DNA from: Delphinapterus leucas
Taxonomy: Eukaryota; Chordata; Mammalia; Artiodactyla; Monodontidae
Length of the DNA: 64,000 nt
Direction of reading: 5' to 3'
Assembly (NCBI RefSeq): GCF_002288925.2
Contig: NW_022098026.1
Location: 17,313,005 to 17,377,004 of the forward strand
The stretch's first letter is position 1, and every line of letters begins with the position of its first letter. Shown here one piece after another: positions 13,601 through 23,739 of this stretch. A program made the position numbers and the translations under genes. The notes under the pieces are model-generated. The model was not told the origin of the DNA and did not search any database. It saw only the letters and a list, made by a program, of their open reading frames with translations.

Positions 13601-13604
13601 CCAT
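13601..13604 (-). CDS. LRRTM2: LRRTM2 coding part of exon 1: start codon and first base of codon 2
   Basis: On the minus strand the sequence reads GAAGAATGG/GTAAGT. The ATG (13604-13602) and one G (13601) are the only coding bases of exon 1. A consensus donor follows at once (GTAAGT at 13600-13595). Joining to 13246 gives ATG G/GC TTA CAT TTC AAG TGG, that is MGLHFKW, the expected LRRTM2 N-terminus. The two parts sum to 1,551 coding bases, which is 516 codons plus stop. The start has a strong context (A at -3, G at +4). The intron is 354 bp. Confidence 0.93.
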
Positions 13605-14036
13605 TCTTCTGAGCACATTGGAGCCTGCATTCAGTCTCGGTTGTCAGACTCAACGCAGTGAGTCTGTAAAAGGCTCTAACATGCGGGAGCCTTTGACCAG
13701 TTTCCTGTTTTCTGTGTCCCAGGCTTTCCGAGTAAAATTGAATCCACCAGGGTGAGTTGTTTTTTCCTTAGGATATTCCTCTCGAAAGCATTGGTTTCAT
13801 TTTCTGTGACCACTCTGATCCCCTAAATCAGTTTTGAATATGTTATTAATTTCGTCCTCCTCTAACTGCTCAGCTGGTTAATCAAAGCTTCAGCCTCTCC
13901 TTTCTGCAGCCGTTAGTTCTCTCGGTCTTAACTTGTTGATGGCAGATGGGCGGCTTGTTGCAGAGAAGAGCTCCTGGAGCAGCATGAGTGCATTTACTGA
14001 AAAGCTTTTCCGAGAAACGGCACAAGAATGGATTTG
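13605..14036 (-). other. LRRTM2: LRRTM2 5' untranslated region (upstream edge estimated)
   Basis: This is the stretch between the split start codon and the expected start of transcription, about 25-30 bases downstream of the TATA-like box on the minus strand. The upstream edge is inferred from TATA spacing, not seen. Several upstream ATGs occur. The nearest (13618-13616) opens a 13-codon reading frame that crosses the splice junction, overlaps the true start in another frame, and ends at a TAG in exon 2. Confidence 0.6.
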
Positions 14037-14063
14037 CTTATGTGCTGCGACCACACAGAACTG

Positions 14064-14092
14064 TATATAGGCTGACGTCACCGGGTGACGTG
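14064..14092 (-). promoter_or_regulatory. LRRTM2 core promoter: CRE pair plus TATA box, probably bidirectional
   Basis: A perfect palindromic CRE (TGACGTCA) lies at 14073-14080, with a second half-site (TGACGTG) at 14086-14092. A TATA-like TATATA lies at 14064-14069, just downstream of the CRE in the minus-strand direction. The order CRE, TATA, 5' UTR, start codon points to LRRTM2. In human the LRRTM2/CTNNA1 region is reported to drive transcripts in both directions, the + strand product being truncated CTNNA1; the palindromic CRE fits either direction. Regulation by CREB-type factors is inferred. Confidence 0.75.
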
Positions 14093-14291
14093 TCTTTTGT
14101 TTGGGTTTTCCAGAAGCTTTACTGTTATAAAGCAGTGTGCTTTGTAACAGTATCGGGGTCGCTGTTAAGACCCCTGATTATAATGAAGCGAGAAAGAAGA
14201 ACTCCTGACTTAAAAACATGGTATTCCTTCAGTGTAGGAAGCAGCAGTGAGGTTGTAATAAAGGCTGCATTCAAGAAGACCCGTCTGAACA
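14093..14291 (+). other. Candidate alternative first exon for N-truncated CTNNA1
   Basis: This short stretch leads away from the CRE block on the + strand and ends at a fair donor (GAACA/GTGAGT, GT at 14292-14293). If spliced to the acceptor at 23659, the first in-frame Met of catenin would be Met371 at 23707. This rests on the known human arrangement and a plausible donor. The exon edges are not proven, and the 5' edge is arbitrary. Confidence 0.35.
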
Positions 14292-14299
14292 GTGAGTTG

Positions 14300-17200
14300 G
14301 GTTAGCAGAGTGATGATTTTTTAATGCTTGGGAGAGCCAGTGTTAGACTGCCGATTCTGCATAGAGAGATCTAAATGGGCAGGAGCCTGCACGATTTATG
14401 AAGTGCTGATTTAACTGCAGCCTCTGCAAGTGCCTGCTGCTCTGGTAGTTTGGAAAGCTACTCAATCACCTTGCTGTCATGCTTGGTTAACATAGAAGTA
14501 TGACTATGATTTGCTTCAAATGTGTTGGTAAACTAGCTAAGTGGGCTTTGTTTCTTTGTCATTAAGAGTTTAACATCATAAACCAAGAATAAAGGGCAAA
14601 AAAAAAAAGGTTGGAAAACAAAGCATTTGGTTATTTTGCTCTTTGCGAATTTCAGGAGAAAGCTAATTAAAAAGATTATCCTTCTCTGTCTTATTTTATA
14701 TAATAGTGTTTTATCACAGTGCTAACTGAAAAATAATGCTGATTTGATCTTTGGATGTCTTAGTAGGAGAAAAGGGTAGGTTGATACAGTCATTTAATAT
14801 TGCATGCCCTGAATGTTAACAGTGGAACAGAAATGATTTAGGACAAGTGGTATAGCATGGCTGGATTCTGACATGGTCCCTTGTATTTACCTCAGAATTT
14901 CACCTAATTCTTCGGCTAAAAGCCTCTACTGCTCTGGGATTGGGGTATTGTGACCCTCAAACAATAGAGCATTTGCACACTCAGTAGTGCCTACTGGCAC
15001 ACTTAAGAACTGACTTTGAGTCTTATACTAACTGTTGTTGAAATCTCTCTAGGGAATACAAAAGGTCACTCATACTCTGGAATAGGATTTTTGCTTTGGC
15101 TGTTTTTACTTGACCTAACACCATCTTCTCCCTGTCGAATGGTATCACTTTTCAGAATTTGGTTATGACTGTACAGCTCCGTGTTTACTATTGTATAAAT
15201 GTAAAAGATATTTCTACTGTGAGTCAGGGTCATATTTTCAGGCCTGACAAAGGTAAGGCCTTTTATACATCTGACATTATTGATTTGCCCTTCCAGGCCA
15301 TTTCTCCCATATCATTGGCACTTATCCTTAGTAGGCCTTGTCTCAGACCTGAAGGCAAAAATCTGAAAACTACCCATTGTGTCTGTGAAACCAGAACATC
15401 ATCAGTCTGTTGGCTTCCAGGGGCTTTATCACACTGGGCATGTGTAAGAAGTTATTGTCTCAAGGGGTTTAGTTTCTGTGTTGGAGTGTGGTGCTAGAGT
15501 GAGGACTGGAAGACTCCAAGGTGCCTTCCTCAGGGCTCTGTGGAGACAGCAGCAGCTGCACGTGTGTAGTTTGGCTCCTCCTAGAAGCAGACCCCAAGGT
15601 AGGATTAGAAGTATAAGAATTTTATTGAGGAAAATGCCTGGGATGTGCAAAGGGAGAGAGAAGACAGCAGGAATACACTTAGGTCTGGTAGAGTCTAACA
15701 ACCATGGGGCATGTCTGATACCTCTGAAAGGAGAAGACTGAAGGAAAGACTCTGTGGGCAGTGCAGTTCTAAGATAGCGTGCCCAAGCCAAAGTTACCCA
15801 TGAGTGGAACCCCTTATTCTCAGGAACTAGTACTCCCACTGTATTCCTGCTTGCTGGTTAAGGAAGGGAGGGAGAGGTCCTGTTTTAGACTTCAAGGGTG
15901 CCACTCCCCCAACTGACCTTGATCCTTTCCATAGTCTTTCTCTCTTGTAAACTAGAAGTTCTTAACCTGGGTCCATAATTGGCTTGTAGAATTTTGTTGC
16001 TTGTGCATTTTTCTGTGGATAAGGTTTAATCAAATTCTTACAGGTCTGTGACCATAGGTTTCAGAGTGACCGTTCTATAGGAACTTGCTCCCAAAACTTC
16101 CAACAAGGGGAGCCTGACAAGGGTGTTAAATTTTTTTTTTTTTTTTTTTTAAGGAAAAGAAGCCCTTGGGATACTGTAAATGCTCTTATTGAAGTCAGCC
16201 ACCCTCTGATTAAAATAAACCTTTGCAAGGCAGGAGGAGCTGGATTAAATTCTTCCCTGAAGTAACAACTTTAATTCCATGTGGAGAAAAGCATTAGAAC
16301 CAATTGGATTAGAGCAACCATGATTAGGAATGAGTTGTATGTGAAAATTTAGAGGGAAGAGCATTTCCTTCCCCTTAAACTCTTGGTTCCTTTCTGCTCT
16401 GTAGTCTGCTTGGTCTACTTCTTATACTAACAAATGGAAAACCCTTAAATTACGTTATCCCAGTACTGCTATAACAGATTTGTGGGCAAGGAAATTGCAC
16501 AGAAGAGCACCAGTGCAATCAAGAGTAATTATTTTTTGATGCATCTGGAGAAGTGGGCAGTAATGCCTGCCATATCACAGTACCCAGAGAGCACAGTCCA
16601 TCTAGGTCACCAGCCATCTTGCCCACCTTGCCCACTTGCCCTCCCTTTGGGTTCAAAAGGTTTAGACTGTGAAATCAAAGATGTGGTGTTTGTCTTAAAA
16701 TTGGTTGAAGTACCATAGTTCCTATTGATGGAATTTTTTATCATTTTTTGATCTTTATCTTTCTTTAGCTAAAAGGACTAAAAAACCCATGTTCTTTCTG
16801 AATTAAACTTTTTCTTGGTTTCATTTTACAACAGCTTTATTCTGCATACATATGCCTTTGACTTAAAGTGGCAGTACAACCTCTGGAAGGTACTTTCCAT
16901 ATCATCTGTTTCAATTTTCACTGTTTTAGTTGTTCGTGACAAGGCAAAGACAAGTAAAATCTAGCCCGCCTGTCCTCTCTGTAAATGGTTGTAAGCAAAT
17001 TAAATGAGTCATGTGGCAGGGCTTAGGTGTTGTAGTTACCTGCATTACTCTACATGATAGTTTGCTTTGAATATATATTGCTAATTAGGGACAAATATTT
17101 CCCCACCTGGAGAAGCAGATGTATGGGTATACACATGAAATCTTCTAAGTTGTGGTAGAGAGGGAGCTGGATTTTGCTTTATGCTAAAGAGTCAAATATT

Positions 17201-17604
17201 TCTTAACTAATCATGCCCGACTCCAAAAATTTTAATACCCCAGCACCCAGAGGTGTGGTGGGGAAGCACAGAGGTGCTCTGGAGAAGTATGTTAAAATAA
17301 AACTTTGCTTCCAGTCTTGGTCATCGTACCTTGGAGATCTCCTTACGATTATCAAAAAGTGATAGACATTTTAGGGTGGAGATCCAAGATTTGTGGGTCT
17401 GAGTATATCCCCTCCTAAGAACCTTTTAGGGTTCTTAGTTGGCAGCCACATACTTGGGCCTATATTGTATCAATACCTGTATTAGAGTGAGTGGGTTTTA
17501 CTAGCCTGTTTTTGGAGGCGGGAAAGAAAGAGGATGGGAGAATATTCTGATAAAACCTAGAGTTGTTCACTGCTTTCAAACGTGTGTATTTGGAGACAAA
17601 GATT
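14300..17604. other. Intronic sequence upstream of LRRTM2, no gene recognised
   Basis: Mostly unique intronic sequence. It holds a poly(T) run of about 22 bases at 16130-16151. Frames at 15159-15839 are short and overlap on both strands, so they are not supported as genes. Confidence 0.55.
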
Positions 17605-17619
17605 GACTATTCTTTTAAA

Positions 17620-17958
17620 CTATTTATTTATTTATTTATTGTGTTGTGTCTTCATTGCTGTGTTCGGGCTTTCTCTAGTTGGGGCAAACGGGGGCTACTC
17701 TTCGTTGCAGTGCACGGGCTTCTCCTTGTGGTGGCTTCTCTTGTTGCGGAGCACGGGCTCTAGGCTCACGGGCTTCAGTAGTTGTGGTGTGTGGACTCAG
17801 TAGTTGTGGCTCACGGGCCTAGAGTGCAGGCTCAGTTAGTTGTGGCACGCGGGCTTAGTTGCTCTGCAGCATGTGGGATCTTCCCGGACCAGGGCTTGAA
17901 CCCGTGTTCCCTGCATTGGCAGGTGGATTCTTAAACCACTGCACCACCAGGGAAGTCT
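17620..17958 (-). mobile_element. CHR-1 SINE (long form), minus strand
   Basis: TTTATT-rich tail, GTCTTCATTGCTGTGTTCGG body with repeated GTAGTTGTGGC units, and tRNA-like head ending CCAGGGAAGTC. Flanking duplication GACTATTCTTTTAAA at 17605-17619, near-repeat at 17959-17973. Confidence 0.93.
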
Positions 17959-18665
17959 GACTATTCTTTAAAATTTTTGATTTGCTCTTTAAAAGCTACT
18001 GGGGTTTGGCACTAAACGGTTTGTTATCCTCCCAGGAACCAGAACTTATCTGACAGAGGCAGATAGAATATGTAAGGATTGAGGGACTTACCGATCTGTC
18101 ATGTTAGAGATGGGCTAAAGAGTAGTTGATTTATCCCAGGTAGAGCCAGAGGATCTGAGAACATTTAAAATTCTAGGCTCTTAGAGTTTTGGTGAAATCA
18201 CAGGGGACCACTGTTGAGTGTAAATAAGTATCTCTATTGCTGGGATCTTTCCTTTCAAAAGCCCTGTAAGAAGTAGACTGTCCACATTAAGCCTACAGAA
18301 TCCCTGTTTTTGACCTCGTCCTTGCCCTCCATTAATTGTGATTTTTAAGTTCTTTTGTTATCTTTATTAAACATGACCGAGAAAGGAGTAGGAAGGAGTG
18401 ATGGTTACACCAATGATGATGAGCTGTGTCCCTTTTGGTGCTGTGACTTACAAAGTTTGGTTTTGGAGGCATGTGCTTTTTGGCAATTGTTGGTATTGGT
18501 GGGGTGGCAGAACTAGGATCATGTGACAGCCTAATTCTGTTGTGCTAGCATTGTGTTCTGTGCCCAGGGCTAGAAAATTCAGCAGTAAATTTTGGAGTGA
18601 TGCACCTTAGGTAAAGGAAGATTTTCCATAGAAGTTTGAGCAGAGGTACATTTAGACCACAAAGA

Positions 18666-18854
18666 TTTTTTTTTTTTTTGGCGGTACGCGGGCCTCTCAC
18701 TGTTGTGGCCTCTCCCGTTGAGGAGCGCAGGCTCAGCGGCCACGGCTCACGGGCCCAGCTCCGCAGCATGTGGGATCTTCCCGGACCGGGGCACGAACCT
18801 GTGTCCCCTGCATCGGCAGGCGGACTCTCAACCACTGCGCCACCAGGGAAGCCC
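18666..18854 (-). mobile_element. CHR-2 SINE, minus strand, with internal deletion
   Basis: Poly(T), GCGGTACGCGGGCC, and end CCAGGGAAGCCC. The body lacks the segment (about 20 bp) between GGAGCGCAGGCTC and CAGCGGCC found in the other copies. Short duplication AAAGATTT at 18661-18668 and 18856-18863. Confidence 0.9.
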
Positions 18855-18865
18855 TAAAGATTTAA

Positions 18866-18979
18866 TTTTTAAAAATTTATTTTTGGCTGTGTTAGGTCTT
18901 CGTTGCTGCGCACAGGCTTTCCCTAATTGTGACGAGCAGGGGCTACTCTTTGTTGTGGTGCATGGGCTTCTCATTGTTA
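18866..18979 (-). mobile_element. CHR-1 SINE fragment, minus strand
   Basis: Shares TTTGGCTGTGTTAGGTCTTC and GGGGCTACTCTTTG with the long CHR-1 copies, then stops abruptly at GGCTTCTCATTG, so the tRNA-like head is missing. It abuts the CHR-2 at 18666-18854. Confidence 0.85.
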
Positions 18980-20037
18980 TTAAAGAAATTAATTTTGTTT
19001 GTGAAATATTTTACAAAGATTTCTTCCAGTTAGTCATTCATTTTTTAAAGGTTTTATGGTCTTTGCTATATATACTAAATTTTAATGAATGGCAGAGAAT
19101 CTTTTCCTTCTCGTTGGAAGGAAAAACAAAAGTTTGTTCTCCCAGAGGTCACCACCAAAATGGGTAAAATCCTCCAGGAAATTCTAGTTCTTAATACTTA
19201 AAAAAAAAAAAAATCAATTACAAACTTAAATGTAATTTCCTGTATGACTTTTACTTACTGTTCTGACCCACTGTTATGTCATTCCGAACTTCTGTCAAGC
19301 CCATCACAATACAGGGTCTTGCTGAATTAGGGGTTGCTCTGAATTATTTTATCTCAGATTAGAAACCCTCTGAGAGAAGGATATGGCTAATCCTGCCTAC
19401 TCCAGTGGATGTAGAGTGCTCAGTAAAGATTGTCTAAATAGATAGAAGTCTGTCCACGCAGGAGGAAGGTGGAATGGCTTCTTCATGCTTCTCTTAAAGA
19501 TTGGTTTTAAAAGCCCTTTCACTGTCTCAGCCAAAACTGTGTTGCTTAGAGGCAGTCCCAGCTAATAACCTTTGCCTCTCCTCAGTTCAGTTGATATTTA
19601 CTTGTAGAGGAGAAGCTTTAAGTTGAAACCCCAAACATACCATATCTTTTTCTTAGAAAGCCCTTTTTTCACTGTGTAGCAGGGGCATACATATCAACAT
19701 TGAGTGAGTCTAGGTGGTCTCTCTGCTTAGTGGAATAGAGTCTCTCAATTAGGTGGGAACCGAGAGTCACTTATTTTAAAGATTCATTGGGCAAATTTAC
19801 TTTGGCCTAGCCAAAACTAGAAATACAAAATCATAACAGCCTTAATCTCAAAGAGAAGTAAGATCTTGTTTTACAGATCAGCAGGCCTTCTACTTTCATC
19901 AAGCTCATTATTAAGTTTGTAAGTGTGTGTACTCACCCCTATTATATTTTAAATTATTGTAACTGTAAACTTGCTATTTGGACTGGGGTTTTTTTTCTTT
20001 TTTTTTTTAAGGGATGCTTTGATTTAAAAGGTGATCT

Positions 20038-20241
20038 GGGGCTTCCCTGGTGGCTCAGTGGTTGAGAGTCCGCCTGCCGATGCAGGGGACACGGGTTCAT
20101 GCCCCGGTCGGGGAAGATCCCACATGCCGTGGAGCGGCTGGGCCCGTGAGCCATGGCCGCTGAGCCTGCGCGTCCGGAGCCTGTGCTCCGCAACGGGAGA
20201 GGCCACAACAGTGAGAGGCCCGCGTACCGCAAAAAAAAAAA
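20038..20241 (+). mobile_element. CHR-2 SINE, plus strand, full length
   Basis: Begins GGGGCTTCCCTGGTGGC, with a B-box-like GGGTTCATGCCCC, and ends CGCGTACCGC followed by 11 A. Opposite orientation to the copy at 18666-18854. Confidence 0.95.
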
Positions 20242-20443
20242 GTGGTCTGTCTAGTATAACCTAAAAACTTGAGTAAGTAACTGTTTCTGAACTACTCCCT
20301 ACTGATTAATGAGGCATAAGCCTCTATTTCCTAAAGTAACAAGAAAGACAAATTGATTTTTAAGGTAGTTTGACAAAGAATTAACAGATTCATGTTGTGT
20401 GAATTTTGCCGTGTGAATGTAATTCCCTCAAAAGTCAAGTTTA

Positions 20444-20653
20444 GGGCTTCCCTGGTGGCGCAGTGGTTGGGAGTCTGCCTGCCGATGCAGGGGACATGGG
20501 TTCGTGCCCCGGTCTGGGAGGATCCCACGTGCCACGGAGCGGCTGGGCCCGTGGGCCATGGCCGCTGGGCCTGCACATCCAGAGCCTGTGCTCCGCCTCG
20601 GGAGAGGCCGCGGCAGTGAGAGGCCCGCGTACCACAAAAAAAAAAAAAAAAAA
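20444..20653 (+). mobile_element. CHR-2 SINE, plus strand, full length
   Basis: GGGCTTCCCTGGTGGCGC head, B-box-like GGGTTCGTGCCCC, and end CGTACCAC plus about 19 A. The uninterrupted A-tail suggests relative youth. Imperfect flanks AAGTCAAGTTTA / AAGTGAAGTTCAA. Confidence 0.95.
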
Positions 20654-22201
20654 GTGAAGTTCAAGGATTTGCTTTTATATAACTTTCTAAGTATTATAAA
20701 TTCTTCTACCCAAATTGAGGACGTTGCAGGGAATTAGGCTCTCATGAGGTTATTGAACCCAACCTTTGGATTTCAGATAACAGATGTTTTCTGGAGTAAA
20801 TGATCTATTAGAAACACCCCCAAAAATGTAGCTAGGTGCAATGACAAATTTTACTAGGTTTACTTCAAAGTGAGTGCTTGAGTATCTAAGAAATGTACTG
20901 AGACTTTCGTGATTTAAGCATTAATTATGAGGTCGGTTTGATTTTTTTTTTTAAATTCAGTTTTAGCCACCTTTGTCTTAGATCCTGGTATTTTGATCTT
21001 TGAGATTGTCAGTAACTAATTATACTTGTCAAGTTGTCTTCTGACTGATGGCCATGAATAAATCACCGTTTACTCCTACAGGTAGAAATGCTCATATTTT
21101 CTCAGTTTTTGTTGAGACTCCTTGTTTTTTTTTCCTTAAACCCATTAATATTAGTGGATTACTTAACTTTACTGACAGTACAGTTGGAGGAAAAGGTAAG
21201 GGATATGACCCTGACCAGATTTGACAGGGACCATATCAATGTGTCAGTTATATTTCAACTTTCAATTTTAAGTCCTTTTTTGTCTCCTTTGTGTCTTCTG
21301 CTAAATAACCTGTATCCATCAATATTCCTTCTCTTTTCTTCTAATAGCCCAGAGATGGAGGCAGAGGGACAAGTGTCATTGTCTCCATTTAACAGATGGG
21401 GGATAAGAGAGAGATTGAGTAACAAATGTACATTAAAAGGCACTCAGAAAGCATGTAACCACATCTCCCCATCCCCGGCTGTTTATCTACTATGCTGACT
21501 TATGTACTGATGGCATATCCATACCAGAATGTCTTGAGGGTGACCATGGGTAGAGAAACACTGGGTTAAATTCCTTTGTCCATTCATATCTCTTCTGTAA
21601 TTACTATATGTTTTACAGAAAGAGCCACATTTGTTGACAGGCATTTTGTAAGGAAAAACTTTTAATATATTTCGTAGTTTAACCTAGCTGATGTCTTACT
21701 AGGTATTTCTAAGCACATGGCTAGCTATTTCTACCTGGGATAACTACCTTTGTCCCTTTTCTTTCAACTACCATCCGTTTTGATCCTGCTTAGAATGTTC
21801 CCCAATGCAAATGTCCACTCAACCCGCTGACCTCTGAACAAATGCTGATTTACATACCTCTCTCAGAGTGGCTGATAGGTTCTTTTCTGTGCAATACAAT
21901 TGCGTTAAGCTTAGCCTAGAATTTTAAGTAATCTTACAAAGCATACTTATTTGGCCTGTATAATATACACTGTTAACTGAAGTAATCTGACAAAGCATTC
22001 TTATTTGAGCTATATAAAAATACGTTATTAACTCCTATCCATCATGGTACATCTTAGTTTTAAGACTTGTTGTTTCACATTGTTTTAGTGCTAGGTGCCA
22101 TCTTTCACATTTTGACCTTCTTCGTATCTCAGAGTTCTTCAAAATCAGGTATAACCTGTTCTTGCTTGCAGTTCTTGGAGAGCTGGTTCGTTAATGAAAT
22201 T
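20654..22201. other. Intronic sequence, nothing recognised apart from a possible MIR remnant
   Basis: A MIR-like antisense phrase (TCTCCATTTAACAGATGGG) occurs near 21378. The 136-codon frame 21088-21498 has no recognisable features. Confidence 0.5.
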
Positions 22202-22576
22202 GTTGTATGCTGAACCTTTTTTTTTTTTTTAACATCTTTATTGGAGTATAATTGCTTTACAATGGTGTGTTAGTTTCTGCTTTATAACAAAGTGAATCAG
22301 CTATACATATACATATATCCCTGTATCTCCTCCCTCTTGCGTCTCCCTCCCACCCCTCTAGGTGGTCACAAAGCCACCGAGCTGGTCTCCCTGTGCTATG
22401 TGGCTGCTTCCCACTAGCTATCTGTTTTACATTTGGTAGTGTATATATGTCCATGCCACTCTCTCACTTTGTCCCACCTTACCCTTCCCCCTCCCCATAT
22501 CCTCAAGTCCATTCTCTACATCTGCTATTTTATTCCTGTCCTGCCCATAGGCTCTTCATCACCATTTTTTTTTCCT

Positions 22577-22830
22577 TTAGATTCCATATATATGTGTTAG
22601 CATATAGTATTTGTTTTTCTCTTTCTGATTTACTTCACTCTGTATGACAGACTCTAGGTCCATCCACCTCACTACAAATAACTCAATTTCGTTTCTTTTT
22701 ATGGCTGAGTAATATTCCATTGTATATATGTGCCACATCATCTTTATCCATTCATCTGTTGATGGACACTTAGGTTGCTTCCCTGTCCTGGCTATTGTAA
22801 ACGGAGCTGCAATGAACATTGTGGTACATG
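22577..22830. repeat. 254-bp duplicate flanking the gap, left copy
   Basis: Reading from TTAGATTCCATATATATG to GTGGTACATG, this stretch matches 22949-23202 with no difference seen, at a constant offset of 372. It codes (minus strand) for the C-terminal part of L1 ORF2. It is probably the same DNA represented twice around the gap. Confidence 0.9.
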
Positions 22831-22930
22831 NNNNNNNNNNNNNNNNNNNNNNNNNNNNNNNNNNNNNNNNNNNNNNNNNNNNNNNNNNNNNNNNNNNNNN
22901 NNNNNNNNNNNNNNNNNNNNNNNNNNNNNN
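22831..22930. other. Assembly gap of 100 N
   Basis: This is a run of 100 unknown bases, the conventional size for a gap of unknown length. It lies inside a young L1 and is bracketed by two identical 254-bp stretches. Confidence 0.99.
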
Positions 22931-22948
22931 CATGACCTTTTTTTTCCC

Positions 22949-23202
22949 TTAGATTCCATATATATGTGTTAGCATATAGTATTTGTTTTTCTCTTTCTGA
23001 TTTACTTCACTCTGTATGACAGACTCTAGGTCCATCCACCTCACTACAAATAACTCAATTTCGTTTCTTTTTATGGCTGAGTAATATTCCATTGTATATA
23101 TGTGCCACATCATCTTTATCCATTCATCTGTTGATGGACACTTAGGTTGCTTCCCTGTCCTGGCTATTGTAAACGGAGCTGCAATGAACATTGTGGTACA
23201 TG
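22949..23202. repeat. 254-bp duplicate flanking the gap, right copy
   Basis: Identical to 22577-22830. Unlike the left copy it continues into further L1 ORF2 sequence and then the downstream target-site duplication, so this is the copy joined to the rest of the element. Confidence 0.9.
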
Positions 23203-23658
23203 ACTCTTTTTGAATTATGGTTTTCTAAGGGTATATACCCAGTAGTGGGATTGCTGGGTCATATGGTAGTTCTATTTTTAGTTTTTTAAGGAACCTCCAT
23301 ACTGTTCTCCATAGTGGCTGTATCAGTTTACATTCCCACCAACAGTTGTATGCTGAACCTTGAATTAAAATATAAATTTAATTTTTCAAGCAGAACTTTA
23401 AGCAAAAGTCTCACCTCTTGGCTTCTCTTATTTTGTCAGAACCCCCTCAGTTTCCATCCTGAAATAATATGGAGCCCCTAAGAGTTGTAAAATTAGCTTT
23501 TTATGAACCAAGCCACATGGTGCTCTCCCCAACCACCTGTATGTCCCAACTTGGGGCTAAAAAATTGATTTTTCCATGTTGATCTGAACTTAGTTATTGA
23601 CTATCATTACATTTCCTTGTAAATTACTGCAATGTGCATCTCTTTCCTTGTTTTCCAG

Positions 23659-23739
23659 GCTGGACGTAAAGAAAGAAGTGATGCACTCAATTCTGCAATA
23701 GATAAAATGACCAAGAAGACCAGGGACTTGCGTAGGCAG
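23659..23739 (+). CDS. CTNNA1: CTNNA1 coding exon, residues 355-381 (exon 8 in usual human numbering)
   Basis: This 81-bp exon encodes 27 codons, reading AGRKERSDALNSAIDKM and continuing to LRRQ, which I recognise as alpha-E-catenin residues 355-381. The acceptor is a pyrimidine tract ending TTTTCCAG and the donor is CAG/GTAAGC; both ends are phase 0. Alpha-E-catenin links beta-catenin/cadherin to F-actin and recruits vinculin at adherens junctions. This piece is the end of the M1 vinculin-binding bundle, just after Leu344, which lies in the preceding exon outside the window. The codon for Met371 is at 23707-23709. In human it is the first codon of an N-terminally truncated isoform (906 minus 370 = 536 aa). 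The exon number is from memory; the residue numbers come from counting the human protein and agree with the known landmarks Leu344 and Ser641. Confidence 0.97.

Larger units (their letters stand above)
22219..23344 (-). mobile_element. Young 5'-truncated L1, minus strand, interrupted by assembly gap
   Basis: It begins on the + strand with a poly(T) (the A-tail), then the artiodactyl L1 3' UTR, then antisense ORF2 C-terminus with PKCPSTDEWIKMMWHIYTME and EYYSAIKRNEIELFVVRWMD. It is bounded by a 17-bp target-site duplication, GTTGTATGCTGAACCTT, at 22202-22218 and 23345-23361. Without the duplicated copy and gap it would be about 750 bp. No functional protein can be made. Confidence 0.9.

Noticed and set aside
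15945..16085. Possible MER5-type hAT transposon remnant (AGTTCTTAACCTGGGTCC)
   Set aside because: The similarity is short and from memory, and I could not define both termini.
20080..20120. tRNA-like B-box motifs suggesting a tRNA gene
   Set aside because: They belong to the tRNA-derived heads of CHR SINEs, which lack a complete cloverleaf and a mature 3' end.
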